NCBI RefSeq assembly: GCF_009708215.1
Contig: NZ_CP046175.1
Coordinates: 4,774,001 to 4,838,000 of the forward strand
Source of the DNA: Occultella kanbiaonis
GTDB lineage: Bacteria > Actinomycetota > Actinomycetes > Actinomycetales > Beutenbergiaceae
Direction: 5' to 3'
DNA: 64,000 bases
A program made the translations under genes and the position numbers. Every line of letters begins with the position of its first letter. The stretch's first letter is position 1. The notes under the pieces were generated by a model, which did no database searches, was not told the DNA's origin, and saw only the letters and a program-made list of their open reading frames with translations. Shown piece by piece: positions 47,716 through 56,408 of the stretch.

Positions 47716-47764
47716 GACTACGACGTTACGAGCGGGCCAGGAACCGAACCATGACGTGCATCAA
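47716..47764 (-). promoter_or_regulatory. Crp/Fnr-type class II promoter of the HMA gene pair
   Basis: On the minus strand TTGAT-GCAC-GTCAT (47764-47751) and a -10 box TAACGT (47728-47723). The distance from site centre to -10 is 29.5 bases, identical to that before the ATPase gene. Both also share the 20-base context GTGCTGACWACGACGTTACG read on the plus strand. Confidence 0.62.
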
Positions 47765-47798
47765 TCAACCGCAGCAGACGTGAGAGAGTCCTCGCCCC

Positions 47799-48620
47799 TC
47801 AGGCACTGGCGGCCACGGTGGCGAGCAGACGGTCGCCGTCCAGGATGGCGGTCCATCTGCGGCCGGAGTCGATGATGCCGTCCTTGCGGAGCTGGCTCAT
47901 TACCCGGGAGACGGACTCCGGTGTCGAGCCGGTCATGCCGGCCAGGTCAGTGCGAGACAGCGGCAACTGGATCAATGTGCCACCAGAGGCACTGTCCTGC
48001 CCGAACTTCTCGGCCAGGCGCAACAGCGTGGTCGCTACCCGCTGGGCGACGGTGGCGGTGGATTGCGCGGTGACGTCCGCACGCGCTTGCGCTAGCAGCG
48101 CGGTGACGTCGTCCACCACCCGTAGGGCGACCTCGGGGTGTTGCGTCATGACATCGCGGAAGGCGCGTGTGTCGATGCGTAACGCGCAGGTGGTGGTCAG
48201 GGCGCGAACGGTTTCGGGGTAGGTGGGCTGGCCCAGGGTGTGCATGCCTCCGAAGAGATCGCCAGGGGCCAGGAGATCGACGACGACGTCCTGGCCGTTC
48301 GGGGTCGGGCGGGAGACCTTGGCGCGCCCAGCTGCCATGACATAGAGATGTTCGGCCACGTCGCCGGCTGTGTAGAGCGGGTCGTCCTCAGCCCAGGACA
48401 GCGAGACCATGCGGTGGTCGATACCGACAAGATCCTCGTGGGACAGACCGGCGAAGAGCGGCACCTGGCCGAGAACCTTCATGCGTACCGGCAATGGACA
48501 GTGATGGGGCTGGGCGCAGGTAGTCCGCAGCGGGACTCGCCGTCGGCCAGCCGCGCCGGTAACGAAATTGACCGGCGAGGATGCACCGTGCGATGCGGCG
48601 GAGCCGGGTTCGCTGCTCAC
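47799..48620 (-). CDS. Crp/Fnr-family transcriptional regulator
   Basis: The protein has 273 residues. The cyclic-nucleotide-binding-like beta-roll spans about residues 50-170 and the winged helix-turn-helix about 190-260, with the recognition region LSRTDLAGMTGSTPESVSRV. GTG 48620 has AGGAGG upstream. An extra N-terminal 45 residues contain Cys35 and Cys41 with two histidines (CAQPHHC), a possible Fe-S or metal site, although fewer than the four cysteines of E. coli Fnr. It probably controls the two similar promoters nearby. Confidence 0.87.
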   Translation of the reverse strand: MSSEPGSAASHGASSPVNFVTGAAGRRRVPLRTTCAQPHHCPLPVRMKVLGQVPLFAGLSHEDLVGIDHRMVSLSWAEDDPLYTAGDVAEHLYVMAAGRAKVSRPTPNGQDVVVDLLAPGDLFGGMHTLGQPTYPETVRALTTTCALRIDTRAFRDVMTQHPEVALRVVDDVTALLAQARADVTAQSTATVAQRVATTLLRLAEKFGQDSASGGTLIQLPLSRTDLAGMTGSTPESVSRVMSQLRKDGIIDSGRRWTAILDGDRLLATVAASA

Positions 48621-48652
48621 GATTGCCTCCTGAAAGTGATGCTAGATGCGCC

Positions 48653-48679
48653 GAGACGAATAAGCACGTGCTTCGTCTC
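48653..48679. terminator. Hairpin between the HMA-like gene and the Crp/Fnr gene
   Basis: GAGACGAA and TTCGTCTC pair across a loop that itself contains the palindrome GCACGTGC. It is placed to end the transcript from the molybdopterin gene, or it may be an operator upstream of the regulator. Confidence 0.5.
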
Positions 48680-48699
48680 ATTATTGGTAGCCGTAATGG

Positions 48700-48921
48700 T
48701 CAGGCGAGCGTGTATTCGCCCGCCTCCTGCACGGCTGCCTCGATGGCCGAGCGGTCCAGCTCGACGTCGTCCTTGTGCTTAAGGATGATGCGCGAGTCGC
48801 CGTCGGGAATGATCTCGGTGGCGACGGCCCCGATACCTGCCACGAGATAGAGCCTGTCCTTGATGGCCCGCGCATCCTCGGCTGTGGTCATGCCGGCGAC
48901 GGTGTAGATAGTGCTGATCAT
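48700..48921 (-). CDS. HMA-like protein lacking the metal-binding cysteines
   Basis: The protein has 73 residues. It has the HMA pattern (TIYTVAGMTTAEDARAIKDR, then two further strands), but the place of the CxxC is taken by Thr-Ala-Glu-Asp and there is no cysteine at all. It follows the molybdopterin gene by 12 bases, so the two are likely co-transcribed. It may have lost metal binding and kept a protein-contact role. Confidence 0.7.
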   Translation of the reverse strand: MISTIYTVAGMTTAEDARAIKDRLYLVAGIGAVATEIIPDGDSRIILKHKDDVELDRSAIEAAVQEAGEYTLA

Positions 48922-48933
48922 GCCCTGCTCCTG

Positions 48934-50463
48934 TCAGATCCGGCCGTTGAACGCCTGCATCGCGGCGTCCTCACGGGTGCCGCCACGACCGTCACCGTAC
49001 GCGGCGTAGTCGGTGATCCACTCGATGGACTTGATCCACTTGACCATCTTGTACCCATGGTTCGACTCCACCCGCAGCCGCAGCGGCGCGCCCAGATGCA
49101 CCTCCAACGGGTGGTCGTTGCGCTCGTACGCCAGGATCGTGTCGTCCTCGGCGACCGTGTCGAGGTCCAGCACCGCGTAGAACGGTTCCCGCGGCCGGTG
49201 GTCCCACATCTCCTGGGCCAGGCCGTGGGAGGTGATCATCACGTAGTTGGCACCCTCCGGGGGAGGTCCGAGGACCTCGAGGAGGTCACGGAGCCGGACG
49301 CCGGCCCATTTGGAGGTGGCCGACCAGCCCTGCATGCAGGTGTGGACCGCGATGTACTCGGTCTTCGGGAGCTGACGCAAGTCCCCCAGGCTCAGCTGCA
49401 GCGTCTTACCGCTCAGCTCACCACCGAGCTCGAGGCGCCAGTCACGGAAGCCGCTGTCCCGGTGGGCGAGCCACTCCGTGGACTCGTCCTTGGTCGGCGG
49501 GAGCCCGTTGGTCCAGTGGAACTCCGAGATGTCCTTCTCGGTGTAAGTACTCTGGCGTCCCATGCGGGGCTTCATCCAGTTCAGGGTGACCTTGCGGATC
49601 GGCTCAGTCAGCGCCACGAGCACGCGCTGGGAGCGCGGGCGGTCGGCCAGCGTGAGGTAGCTCAGAGCGATCCACAAGCCGATCACGACGACGATCGTGG
49701 CGATCGCGATGGTGAAGGCCTGCGCGTATCGGGCGGTGTCGGTGACACCGAAGACCATGTGCGGCAGGTTGTACTCGGGGTGGACCAAGAACACCAGACC
49801 GATGTGCATCACGATGAAAATGCTCATCAGGACCATGCCGATGAAGTGCAGCGAACGAGCGCCCTGGTGCCCACCCCACAGCTTCACGTACCAGGGGAAG
49901 CGCGAACGCACGGCCGGGGACATCGCGATACCCGTCAGGATCAGCAACGGCGCCAAGATGAAGACGACGCCGGTGTAGGTGAGCATCTGCAGCGCGTCGT
50001 AGGGCTGGAAATGCTCGATCGACGGCACGCCGAAACCGAGGTAGATCCGCATGGACTCCCACGCCTCAGGGAACACATCCCACGAGGTCGGCACGATCCG
50101 CCGCCACAGACCGGTGCCGAACAGCAGGACGACGTAAAGCAGGCCGTTGATCAACCACAGCGTCACTCCCAATCCGTGCCAGTGCCGCCCCAGCCCGATG
50201 TTCTTCTTCCCCGGCAAGGTCAGCAGCGGGCTGGCGGACCGCTCGTCCATGAGGGAGGTGTAGACGCCCTCCTCCTTCGGCAGCTCCCGGCGGGTGAACT
50301 TGATCCACTCAGTGCCCGGCTTGGAGTCATTGCGCCACCACAGGCGGGGCAGCGAGGCGAGAATTTCCCACCCGCTGCGCAGCACAATCCCCATTAGGAC
50401 AAAGTTGAGCAGGTGTGTAGCCCGCAGCCAGAGCGGGAAATCCGGGTCCAAGAATGCCTCCAT
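48934..50463 (-). CDS. Cytochrome b561-type membrane protein fused to a molybdopterin oxidoreductase
   Basis: The protein has 509 residues. The N-terminal half has four to five membrane helices with histidines suited to haem b (WLRATHLLNFVLMG, GRHWHGLGVTLWLING, FIVMHIGLVFL). The C-terminal half (about 310-490) is a sulphite-oxidase-fold molybdopterin domain with the ligand cysteine in AVHTCMQGWSATSKWAGVRL and HGYKMVKWIKSIEW. It resembles YedY/MsrP-type enzymes joined to their haem partner, and may reduce oxidised sulphur compounds or another acceptor using quinol. Confidence 0.85.
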   Translation of the reverse strand: MEAFLDPDFPLWLRATHLLNFVLMGIVLRSGWEILASLPRLWWRNDSKPGTEWIKFTRRELPKEEGVYTSLMDERSASPLLTLPGKKNIGLGRHWHGLGVTLWLINGLLYVVLLFGTGLWRRIVPTSWDVFPEAWESMRIYLGFGVPSIEHFQPYDALQMLTYTGVVFILAPLLILTGIAMSPAVRSRFPWYVKLWGGHQGARSLHFIGMVLMSIFIVMHIGLVFLVHPEYNLPHMVFGVTDTARYAQAFTIAIATIVVVIGLWIALSYLTLADRPRSQRVLVALTEPIRKVTLNWMKPRMGRQSTYTEKDISEFHWTNGLPPTKDESTEWLAHRDSGFRDWRLELGGELSGKTLQLSLGDLRQLPKTEYIAVHTCMQGWSATSKWAGVRLRDLLEVLGPPPEGANYVMITSHGLAQEMWDHRPREPFYAVLDLDTVAEDDTILAYERNDHPLEVHLGAPLRLRVESNHGYKMVKWIKSIEWITDYAAYGDGRGGTREDAAMQAFNGRI

Positions 50464-51256
50464 AGATCGTCGCCGGCTGTAGCCGCGCCTGTCCTCGCCA
50501 TACTAAGCCGCCCACCTATCCCGGGCATCTACGGGCTGCTCGATGCCGGTCCGCTGCCATCGGTCGGATCCCGTGCTGGCCTTCCACGGCAGGCTGCGGT
50601 GGGAGCTTTGGTGCGGGAGCCCAGACGTAGATGCTCGGAGAGCCGCCCTGTGCCCCGCGCTCGCATCGGAATCGGACAGAGGGAGTGGAACTCAACCCAG
50701 CGGCACACCCTGTGCGGCCATGGGAAAGGTTCGGGGTCGATGGGCTGGCCGTCGATGTGGACGGCGTACTGCAGGTGGTAGCAGCAGGCGAAGTTCCCGG
50801 CGTCGCCAACCAGGGCGATGACTAGCCGCAGGCGGCCCCCGAAGTCGGTGCCGTAGTGAAACATGCCGCCCAATAACTTGCGGGGCCCGAAACGTGAGGT
50901 GATCGGTGCATCCAGCGGCGCGGGCCGTCACCGAAGCGCTGGTGCCCCAACACCCCAACGCTCGGGCAGCCGTCGCTGCCTGCATGGCCAGAGTCCTCAG
51001 CGAGGTCGACGGCAGGCCCCTGACGTTCCACGGGCCATCAGCGATCCGCACTTCTCTTGGCAGCCACGACGCACCACTCGCAGTCTGCTGTACGTAATCG
51101 AACGATTCTGCTACAGCGACGACGAGGGTGTGTCACCCCGTTCGGGGTGGTTGACGCTTCGCGGTTCCCGGCTCACGCCGTTTGTAGCGGAACTCAGTGC
51201 CGGAATCTATGGTTCGATACTTCCCGGGCTGGATGAGTATCGCTACAGTCAGTGCC
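50464..51256. other. Non-coding region between redox block and transposon
   Basis: About 790 bases without a convincing gene. A minus-strand frame (50,529-50,873) contains FHYGTDFGGRLRLVIALVGD, which looks like part of a real but truncated protein; it was not identified. The right end holds a resolvase-type inverted repeat. The left end of the transposon must lie in here but was not defined. Confidence 0.35.
51184..51246. promoter_or_regulatory. Probable resolution (res) site of the first resolvase
   Basis: CGATACT (51215-51221) faces AGTATCG (51236-51242), and GTAGCG (51184-51189) faces CGCTAC (51241-51246). Paired sites directly before a serine resolvase gene are the usual res arrangement. 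Confidence 0.5.
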
Positions 51257-51856
51257 ATGGGGCACCTCCTTGGCTATGCGCGCGTGTCGACCACCGATCA
51301 GGACGCCTCGCTGCAGATCGATGCGCTGAACGCGGCTGGCTGCTATCGGGTCTTCGTTGACACCATCTCCGGCTCGCTCGATCATCGTCCCGAGCTGGAG
51401 AAGCTGATGGACCAGCTCCGCCCGGGTGACACCCTGGTGGTGTGGCGGCTGGATCGGTTGGGTCGTTCGATCCGGCATCTCATTGACCAGTTGCAGATCC
51501 TGTCCGACCACGGCGTGGGGTTCCGCTCCCTGCAGGAGACGATCGACACGACCTCCTCGGGCGGACGGCTGGTGTTCCATGTCTTCGCCGCGCTGGCTGA
51601 GTTCGAGCGCGACCTGATCCGTGAGCGCACCAACGCCGGACTGGCAGCCGCACGGGCACGGGGCCGGACCGGTGGGCGGCCCTCGTCGCTGTCACCCGCC
51701 CAGGTCAAGGCGGCCCGGCGCATGTATGAGCAGAACGAGATGACCGTGGCGCAGATCGGTGACGTGCTGGGAGTCAGTCGCACCACCATCTACCGAGCGC
51801 TGAACCGCCAGAGCGCCTCAGCGGTCGCACCACGGCGGCCGAGAAGCGCCGTGTAA
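51257..51856 (+). CDS. Serine recombinase (resolvase/invertase), first copy
   Basis: The protein has 199 residues. The catalytic Ser11 is in GYARVSTTDQ; further active-site residues are in VVWRLDRLGRS and FAALAEFERDLIRERT. A C-terminal helix-turn-helix (EMTVAQIGDVLGVSRTTIYRAL) binds DNA. ATG 51257 was chosen because the family begins immediately before GYARVS. It is followed four bases later by the transposase gene. It would resolve cointegrates at the res site before it. Confidence 0.9.
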   Translation: MGHLLGYARVSTTDQDASLQIDALNAAGCYRVFVDTISGSLDHRPELEKLMDQLRPGDTLVVWRLDRLGRSIRHLIDQLQILSDHGVGFRSLQETIDTTSSGGRLVFHVFAALAEFERDLIRERTNAGLAAARARGRTGGRPSSLSPAQVKAARRMYEQNEMTVAQIGDVLGVSRTTIYRALNRQSASAVAPRRPRSAV

Positions 51857-51860
51857 GTCC

Positions 51861-53260
51861 ATGGACGCGGCCGGGCGCTGGCAGATCCTCAGGCTCCACG
51901 TCGAGGACCAGGTCCCGCTCGCTGCCCTCGCCCGCGACTCCGGCATTGGACTGCGCACCCTGGAGCGCTGGCACTCCCGCTACCGCACCAGCGGGTACGC
52001 CGGCCTGGACACACGGCGACGCTCTGATGCAGGCAGGCACCGCCTGCCCGGCGAGCTCGTGGCGTTGATCGAGGGCCTGGCGCTGAGCAAGCCTCGGCCG
52101 GCGACCGTCACGATCCAGCGCAAGGTGAGCAGCGTCTGCGACCAGCAGGACTGGCCGGTGCCGTCCTATGGAGTGGTGCGGACATCGTCGACGCGCTGGA
52201 CCCGGGCATGGTCACCCTCGCCCTGGAGGGACCGGCGTCCTACCGGGACAAGTACGAGCTTGCGCTGCGCCGGCAGGCCGAGCGGCCCAACGCGATGTGG
52301 CAGGCCGACCACACCATGCTCGACATCCTCGTGGTGGGCACCGACGGCAAATCAGCCCGACCCTGGCTGACCACGATCATCGATGACTGCTCCCGCGCGA
52401 TCTGCGGCTATGCCGTCTTCCTTGGCGCGCCCTCGGCGATGAACACCGCGCTGGCGCTGCGTCAGGCGATCTGGCACAAGACCGACCCGAGCTGGCCGAT
52501 GTGCGGTCTCCCGGACGTGCTGTACGTCGACCACGGGAGTGACTTCATCAGCCGCCAGCTCGCCCGCACCGCCGTAGACCTGCACATCAGGCTGATCCAT
52601 TCCACTGTCGGACGTCCTCAGGGACGCGGCAAGATCGAGCGGTTCTTCGGCACCGTCAACACAGAACTGCTCGTCGAGTTGCCCGGATACATCGCCGACG
52701 GCCGCCCCGCCCCCACGCCAAATCTCTCCCTGACCGAGCTCGACACCGCCCTGGAGCGCTTCGTCGCCATCTACAACGATCGCACGCACAGCGAGATCGG
52801 AACCTCGCCCCGCAGCGCGTGGATCGCCAAGGGCTGGCTGCCCCGCATGCCCGAGAGCCTGGAGAAGCTCGACGGGCTGCTGCTCACGGTCGCCCAGTCC
52901 AGGGTGGTGCGGCGCGATGGCATCCGCTTCCAGGGGCTGCGCTACGTCTCCCCGACCCTGGCCGGCTACGTCGGGCGCTCGGTGGTGATCCGTTATGACC
53001 CGCGCGACATCACCGAGATCCGCGTCTTCGATCACGACGAGTTCCTCTGCAAGGCCGTCAACCAGGATCACCACGACCAGAAGGTCAGCCTCAAAGAGAT
53101 CCAGGCAGCCCGGAACGCTCGCCGCCGGGCCCTGCGCCAGGGCATCAACGAACGAATCGCTGTCGTGGCCGCACACACCACCGAGGAGCCACCGGAGACC
53201 GAGACGCCGGCACCGGCGCCGCGGCGGAAGTTGAAAGTCTACAAGGAGGACCTGAGGTGA
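51861..53260 (+). pseudogene. TniA/Tn552-type DDE transposase, frameshifted
   Basis: The first part (to about 52,170) is a helix-turn-helix segment with LEDQVPLAAL-like and LRTLERWHSRYRTSGYAGLD sequences. The catalytic domain follows in another frame: AMWQADHTMLDILVV, YVDHGSDFIS and PQGRGKIERFFGTV give the DDE triad. A single missing base near 52,170 (GTGCGGACATCG) separates the parts. The C-terminus overlaps the ATPase gene by GTGA. As given the gene cannot make a full transposase. Confidence 0.8.
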
Positions 53261-54078
53261 GCCAGCGCTTCATCGTAACCAAAGAGCACCGCCGCTTCAT
53301 CGAGTTCGCCGACGCCGTACGGCGCGGGCACACCATCGGCCTGTGCTTCGGCCCCGCCGGCGTGGGCAAGACTCTCTCCGCGCGCCGCTACGCCCACTGG
53401 GAGAAAGCACACGACCTGCTGACCTACTGGGGCCCGCGCACCGACAGCGACGCCAAGATCTACGCCGCGCTGGCCAGGAGCCGCACTGTGCTCTACACCC
53501 CCAGCGTGCTCACCACACCACGGGCACTGAAGGAGGAACTCGACGAGGCGATCTCCCGTACCAACATCTGCATCGAGCAGCACCTCGCACCGGCCGGCGA
53601 GGTCACGCCGACGACGTGGGGCTGGCGGCACGGCAGGAACTACGTGCAGCTGGTCATCGTCGACGAGTCCGAACGGCTCCGCCCCGCAGCACTGGAGCTG
53701 CTGCGCGATCGCTACGACCGCGACGACATCGCCCTGGTTCTGATCGGCATGCCCGGCCTGGAGAAGCAGTTCACCCACTACCCCCAGTTCTATAGCCGGG
53801 TCGGCTTCGCCCACCAATACCGTCCCCTGGGCAAGGACGAACTGCTCTTCGTCCTGCAGCGCCACTGGCGAACCCTCGGCAAGACCCTCGACACCGAGGA
53901 CTTCACCGATGCGCAAGCCATCGCCACCATCGCGCGCATTACCCGCGGCAACTTCCGGCTGCTCGAGCGCCTCTTCCCCCAGATCGAGCGCGTCCTGAAG
54001 ATCAACGAACTCGACACCATCACCAACGATGTCATCGAAGCAGCCGCCAGCACCCTCGTCGTCGGCATCACCAACTGA
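53257..54078 (+). CDS. TniB-type AAA ATPase (transposition helper)
   Basis: The protein has 273 residues with Walker A GPAGVGKTLSA and Walker B QLVIVDESERLRP. It matches the TniB/IstB/MuB-like group that selects target DNA and activates the DDE transposase. It overlaps the transposase gene by four bases. The gene is intact although its partner is shifted. Confidence 0.85.
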   Translation: MSQRFIVTKEHRRFIEFADAVRRGHTIGLCFGPAGVGKTLSARRYAHWEKAHDLLTYWGPRTDSDAKIYAALARSRTVLYTPSVLTTPRALKEELDEAISRTNICIEQHLAPAGEVTPTTWGWRHGRNYVQLVIVDESERLRPAALELLRDRYDRDDIALVLIGMPGLEKQFTHYPQFYSRVGFAHQYRPLGKDELLFVLQRHWRTLGKTLDTEDFTDAQAIATIARITRGNFRLLERLFPQIERVLKINELDTITNDVIEAAASTLVVGITN

Positions 54079-54158
54079 AACCGCCACGAAGCATCGACAG
54101 AACACCGCCATTTGCCAGCGAAAGTCACACGGACAGCACTCCATGGAGCCGGATCTAC

Positions 54159-54213
54159 GGCTCACAAGTCGGCGCGAATCTCCGCGCGTCTACCAGGGTT
54201 AGTGAGCCGACTT
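54159..54213. repeat. Inverted repeats before the second resolvase gene
   Basis: GGCTCAC (54159-54165) faces GTGAGCC (54202-54208), and AAGTCGGC (54166-54173) faces GCCGACTT (54206-54213). They lie 17 bases before the second resolvase gene and may be its res site or the transposon end. Confidence 0.5.
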
Positions 54214-54229
54214 CTGCGACGCTGATTGG

Positions 54230-54832
54230 ATGACCGTCGTCGGATACGCCCGAGTGAGCACCGATCACCAACAGCTGGCCGCCCAGGAAGACCTGCTCCG
54301 CACCCAAGGATGCGAACGGATATTCACCGACACCATGTCCGGGGCGCGCGAAGACCGGCCCGGCCTGACCCAACTCGTGGACTACGTCCGTCCTGGGGAC
54401 ACCGTCGTCGTGGTCGCCCTCGACCGGCTCGGCCGGTCCCTTACAGGAGTGATCCGCACCATCGAGACACTGACCGAAGCCGGCGTGCTGCTGCGCTCGG
54501 TGCGTGAGGGCATCGACTACTCCACCCCGACCGGGCGCATGCTCGCCGGCATCTTCGCCGCCCTCGCCGAATACGAACGCGAACTCATGCACGAACGCGC
54601 CGCCGCCGCCCGCGCGGCCGCCCGGGCCCGTGGCCGACACACCGGCCGCCCACCACGCCTCACCGAAGACCAGGTACGCCAAGTCCGCGCACTGCGCGAC
54701 GGCGGCGAATCCATCACCGACCTCACCCGCAGCTTCGGCGTCTCCCGCGCGACCATCTACCGGGCCCTCAACCGCGCCGACCTCAACATCGTCGAGCTAG
54801 AGACCGCCGCGGCGCTAGGGGTAGGACGATGA
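54230..54832 (+). CDS. Serine recombinase (resolvase/invertase), second copy
   Basis: The protein has 200 residues with Ser10 in GYARVSTDHQ, the helix LDRLGRSLTG, and FAALAEYERELMHERAAAA, ending in a helix-turn-helix (ESITDLTRSFGVSRATIYRA). It is clearly diverged from the first copy, so not a recent duplicate. Its stop overlaps the next ORF start (ATGA), an arrangement seen where a recombinase precedes a DUF1016-type nuclease gene. Confidence 0.9.
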   Translation: MTVVGYARVSTDHQQLAAQEDLLRTQGCERIFTDTMSGAREDRPGLTQLVDYVRPGDTVVVVALDRLGRSLTGVIRTIETLTEAGVLLRSVREGIDYSTPTGRMLAGIFAALAEYERELMHERAAAARAAARARGRHTGRPPRLTEDQVRQVRALRDGGESITDLTRSFGVSRATIYRALNRADLNIVELETAAALGVGR

Positions 54833-54993
54833 CGGGTGAGAACCTGCCGATGCCAGCCAACTACCCCGAGCTGCTCGAGGAACTCAAACGCACCGTGGTT
54901 TGCGGGATGACTGGCGCGTCCCGCATGACGCACCATCACCGGGCACTTTCTCGGGCCAGTCTTGAGGACACTCGACCTGGGTGCGCCCGATGA
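54829..54993 (+). pseudogene. DUF1016 (YhcG-like) nuclease, truncated after about 23 codons
   Basis: The first residues, with PANYPELLEELKRTV, look like the start of DUF1016-domain PDDEXK nucleases. After codon 23 (about 54,897) the similarity stops and the frame runs into unrelated sequence ending at 54993. The usual length is over 300 residues, so the gene was cut by a deletion or insertion. Confidence 0.5.
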
Positions 54994-55133
54994 ACCTGCT
55001 CTATTCCCGCGACAGGTTCGTCCTATGGACAGCCCGGATCTGCCGGAGATCCGCGTGGTGCACACATCCGCGCACCTTGCTCGGCAACGCGACATCGGGC
55101 ACGCGTCGCGCCATGCCCTTCCGTACACGGCAC

Positions 55134-55139
55134 TAGAGT
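55134..55139 (+). promoter_or_regulatory. -10 box of the first TIR gene
   Basis: TAGAGT fits TANNNT and ends seven bases before GTG 55147. No ribosome binding site is present; a leaderless mRNA is likely. Confidence 0.4.
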
Positions 55140-55146
55140 CGCGTGC

Positions 55147-56001
55147 GTGACGGAGCACAGCGACGTGAAGGTGTTCATCAGTTGGTCGGGGGACATGGCC
55201 AAGTCCGTGGCCTTGGCTCTGCGCGAGTGGCTGCCGCTGCTCTTCGACCGCGTGGCCCCCTGGGCATCCGACACCGACATCGCTGCCGGTCAGCGCGGCC
55301 TGGCCCAGATCGAGGCTGAGTTGGCTGACACCAGCTTCGGACTCGTCGTAGTCACCGCGGAGAATCAACACGCACCCTGGCTGAACTTCGAGGCGGGAGC
55401 ACTGAGCAAGACTGTCGCCCGGGACGCCGAGCACCGCGTGGTTCCCCTGCTCGTGGACCTGGCCAGCCCCGCCGATCTCACCGGCCCGCTTGCCCAGTTC
55501 CAGGCGAAGACGGCGCGGCAGGACGGCGTCCGCGACGTGGTCCGGTCCTTGGCTGCGGTAGCCGGAGTCGACCAAGCCGTGGCTGGTAGGCGGTTCGATG
55601 CTTACTGGTCGCAGTTAGAGGCGAAGATCGACGCGGCCAAAGCGGCGGCGCCGGGCGGCGCCGCCGTGCCCGAGCGCCGCCGGGAGGCCGATGTCCTGGA
55701 CGAAATCCTGCTGCACGTCCGGTCCCTCCGGTCCGACCGCGTAAACCCGCCGCGCAGCGACCTGATACCTACCACGGCCGAGCGGCATGAGCAACGGTTT
55801 CATAAGTTCGTGACGGACCTCGCGGCCGCTCACGGGATGAGGGTCTTCGATATCAGCGGACCTCCCCTCGGTGACCTCGAGGTCACCTTTGCGCCCACGG
55901 GGGACTACAGCGACGCGGCGGGCGAAGCCGTCAAACAGGCGCTCCACGAATACGCGACTACCAACCAACAGAAGATCAGTGTCGTAGTCATCCCCTTCTG
56001 A
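55147..56001 (+). CDS. TIR-domain protein 1
   Basis: The protein has 284 residues. The N-terminal TIR-like domain (residues 7-150) starts KVFISWSGDMAKSVALALRE and contains WLNFEAGALSK, where Glu82 is the expected NAD-cleaving residue. A helical linker and a C-terminal domain of about 90 residues follow. Bacterial TIR proteins often degrade NAD+ in phage defence or act as signalling enzymes. No known partner gene, such as a Thoeris sensor or Argonaute, lies beside it. GTG 55147 was chosen by the -10 box and the domain start. Confidence 0.78.
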   Translation: MTEHSDVKVFISWSGDMAKSVALALREWLPLLFDRVAPWASDTDIAAGQRGLAQIEAELADTSFGLVVVTAENQHAPWLNFEAGALSKTVARDAEHRVVPLLVDLASPADLTGPLAQFQAKTARQDGVRDVVRSLAAVAGVDQAVAGRRFDAYWSQLEAKIDAAKAAAPGGAAVPERRREADVLDEILLHVRSLRSDRVNPPRSDLIPTTAERHEQRFHKFVTDLAAAHGMRVFDISGPPLGDLEVTFAPTGDYSDAAGEAVKQALHEYATTNQQKISVVVIPF

Positions 56002-56133
56002 GGCGACCGCCTGATCGTCGTCGACTCCCATCACCGCATCCTCATCGATCGCCTGCCAGATCCAGGCTTTGGCCTTGCCGTCGTAGCGGCCCTGTTCCAG
56101 CAGACCTGCGGTGCCGGCACCCGGCTCTGCTCG

Positions 56134-56169
56134 CACGAGTACGGTTGGCATCACGAGTACGGTTGGCAT
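56134..56169 (+). repeat. 18-bp tandem duplication
   Basis: CACGAGTACGGTTGGCAT occurs twice in direct succession (56134-56151 and 56152-56169). It overlaps the 3' end of the small minus-strand ORF after the second TIR gene and supplies its stop codon. Confidence 0.9.
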
Positions 56170-56408
56170 CTGCGTGTCCACTCGGTCTCGGCCAATCGTC
56201 GAGACGCACGCAACGTCTCAACTCGCTGCCCCTCAGCGAGGTCGCGCGCATTTTTCGCGTCCTCCCTCGCTACCACGAGCGCATTCTCCGCCAGCCCGGC
56301 CTGGGTGTGAGCAGACTTCGCCTGGGCCTTCGTCCAGTGGGCGGCCCTGCCGGCATATAAGCCAGCCCGGACCGCGCCAGCGCAAGACACCCCTGAGTCA
56401 GTCGTCAT
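56151..56408 (-). CDS. Short coiled-coil protein downstream of TIR 2, possibly truncated
   Basis: The ORF of 85 residues starts at ATG 56408, 11 bases inside the end of the TIR gene, and is rich in Ala, Arg, Glu and Lys with a helical coiled-coil pattern (AENALVVAREDAKNARDLAE). It resembles the middle part of longer helical membrane-associated proteins, so it may be a remnant. It ends within the 18-bp duplication. Confidence 0.4.
   Translation of the reverse strand: MTTDSGVSCAGAVRAGLYAGRAAHWTKAQAKSAHTQAGLAENALVVAREDAKNARDLAEGQRVETLRASRRLAETEWTRRCQPYS

Noticed and set aside
50529-50873. A protein-coding gene with FHYGTDFGGRLRLVIALVGD
   Set aside because: The start looks protein-like, but the frame loses this character after about 50 codons and no family was recognised; kept as a possible remnant in the region entry.
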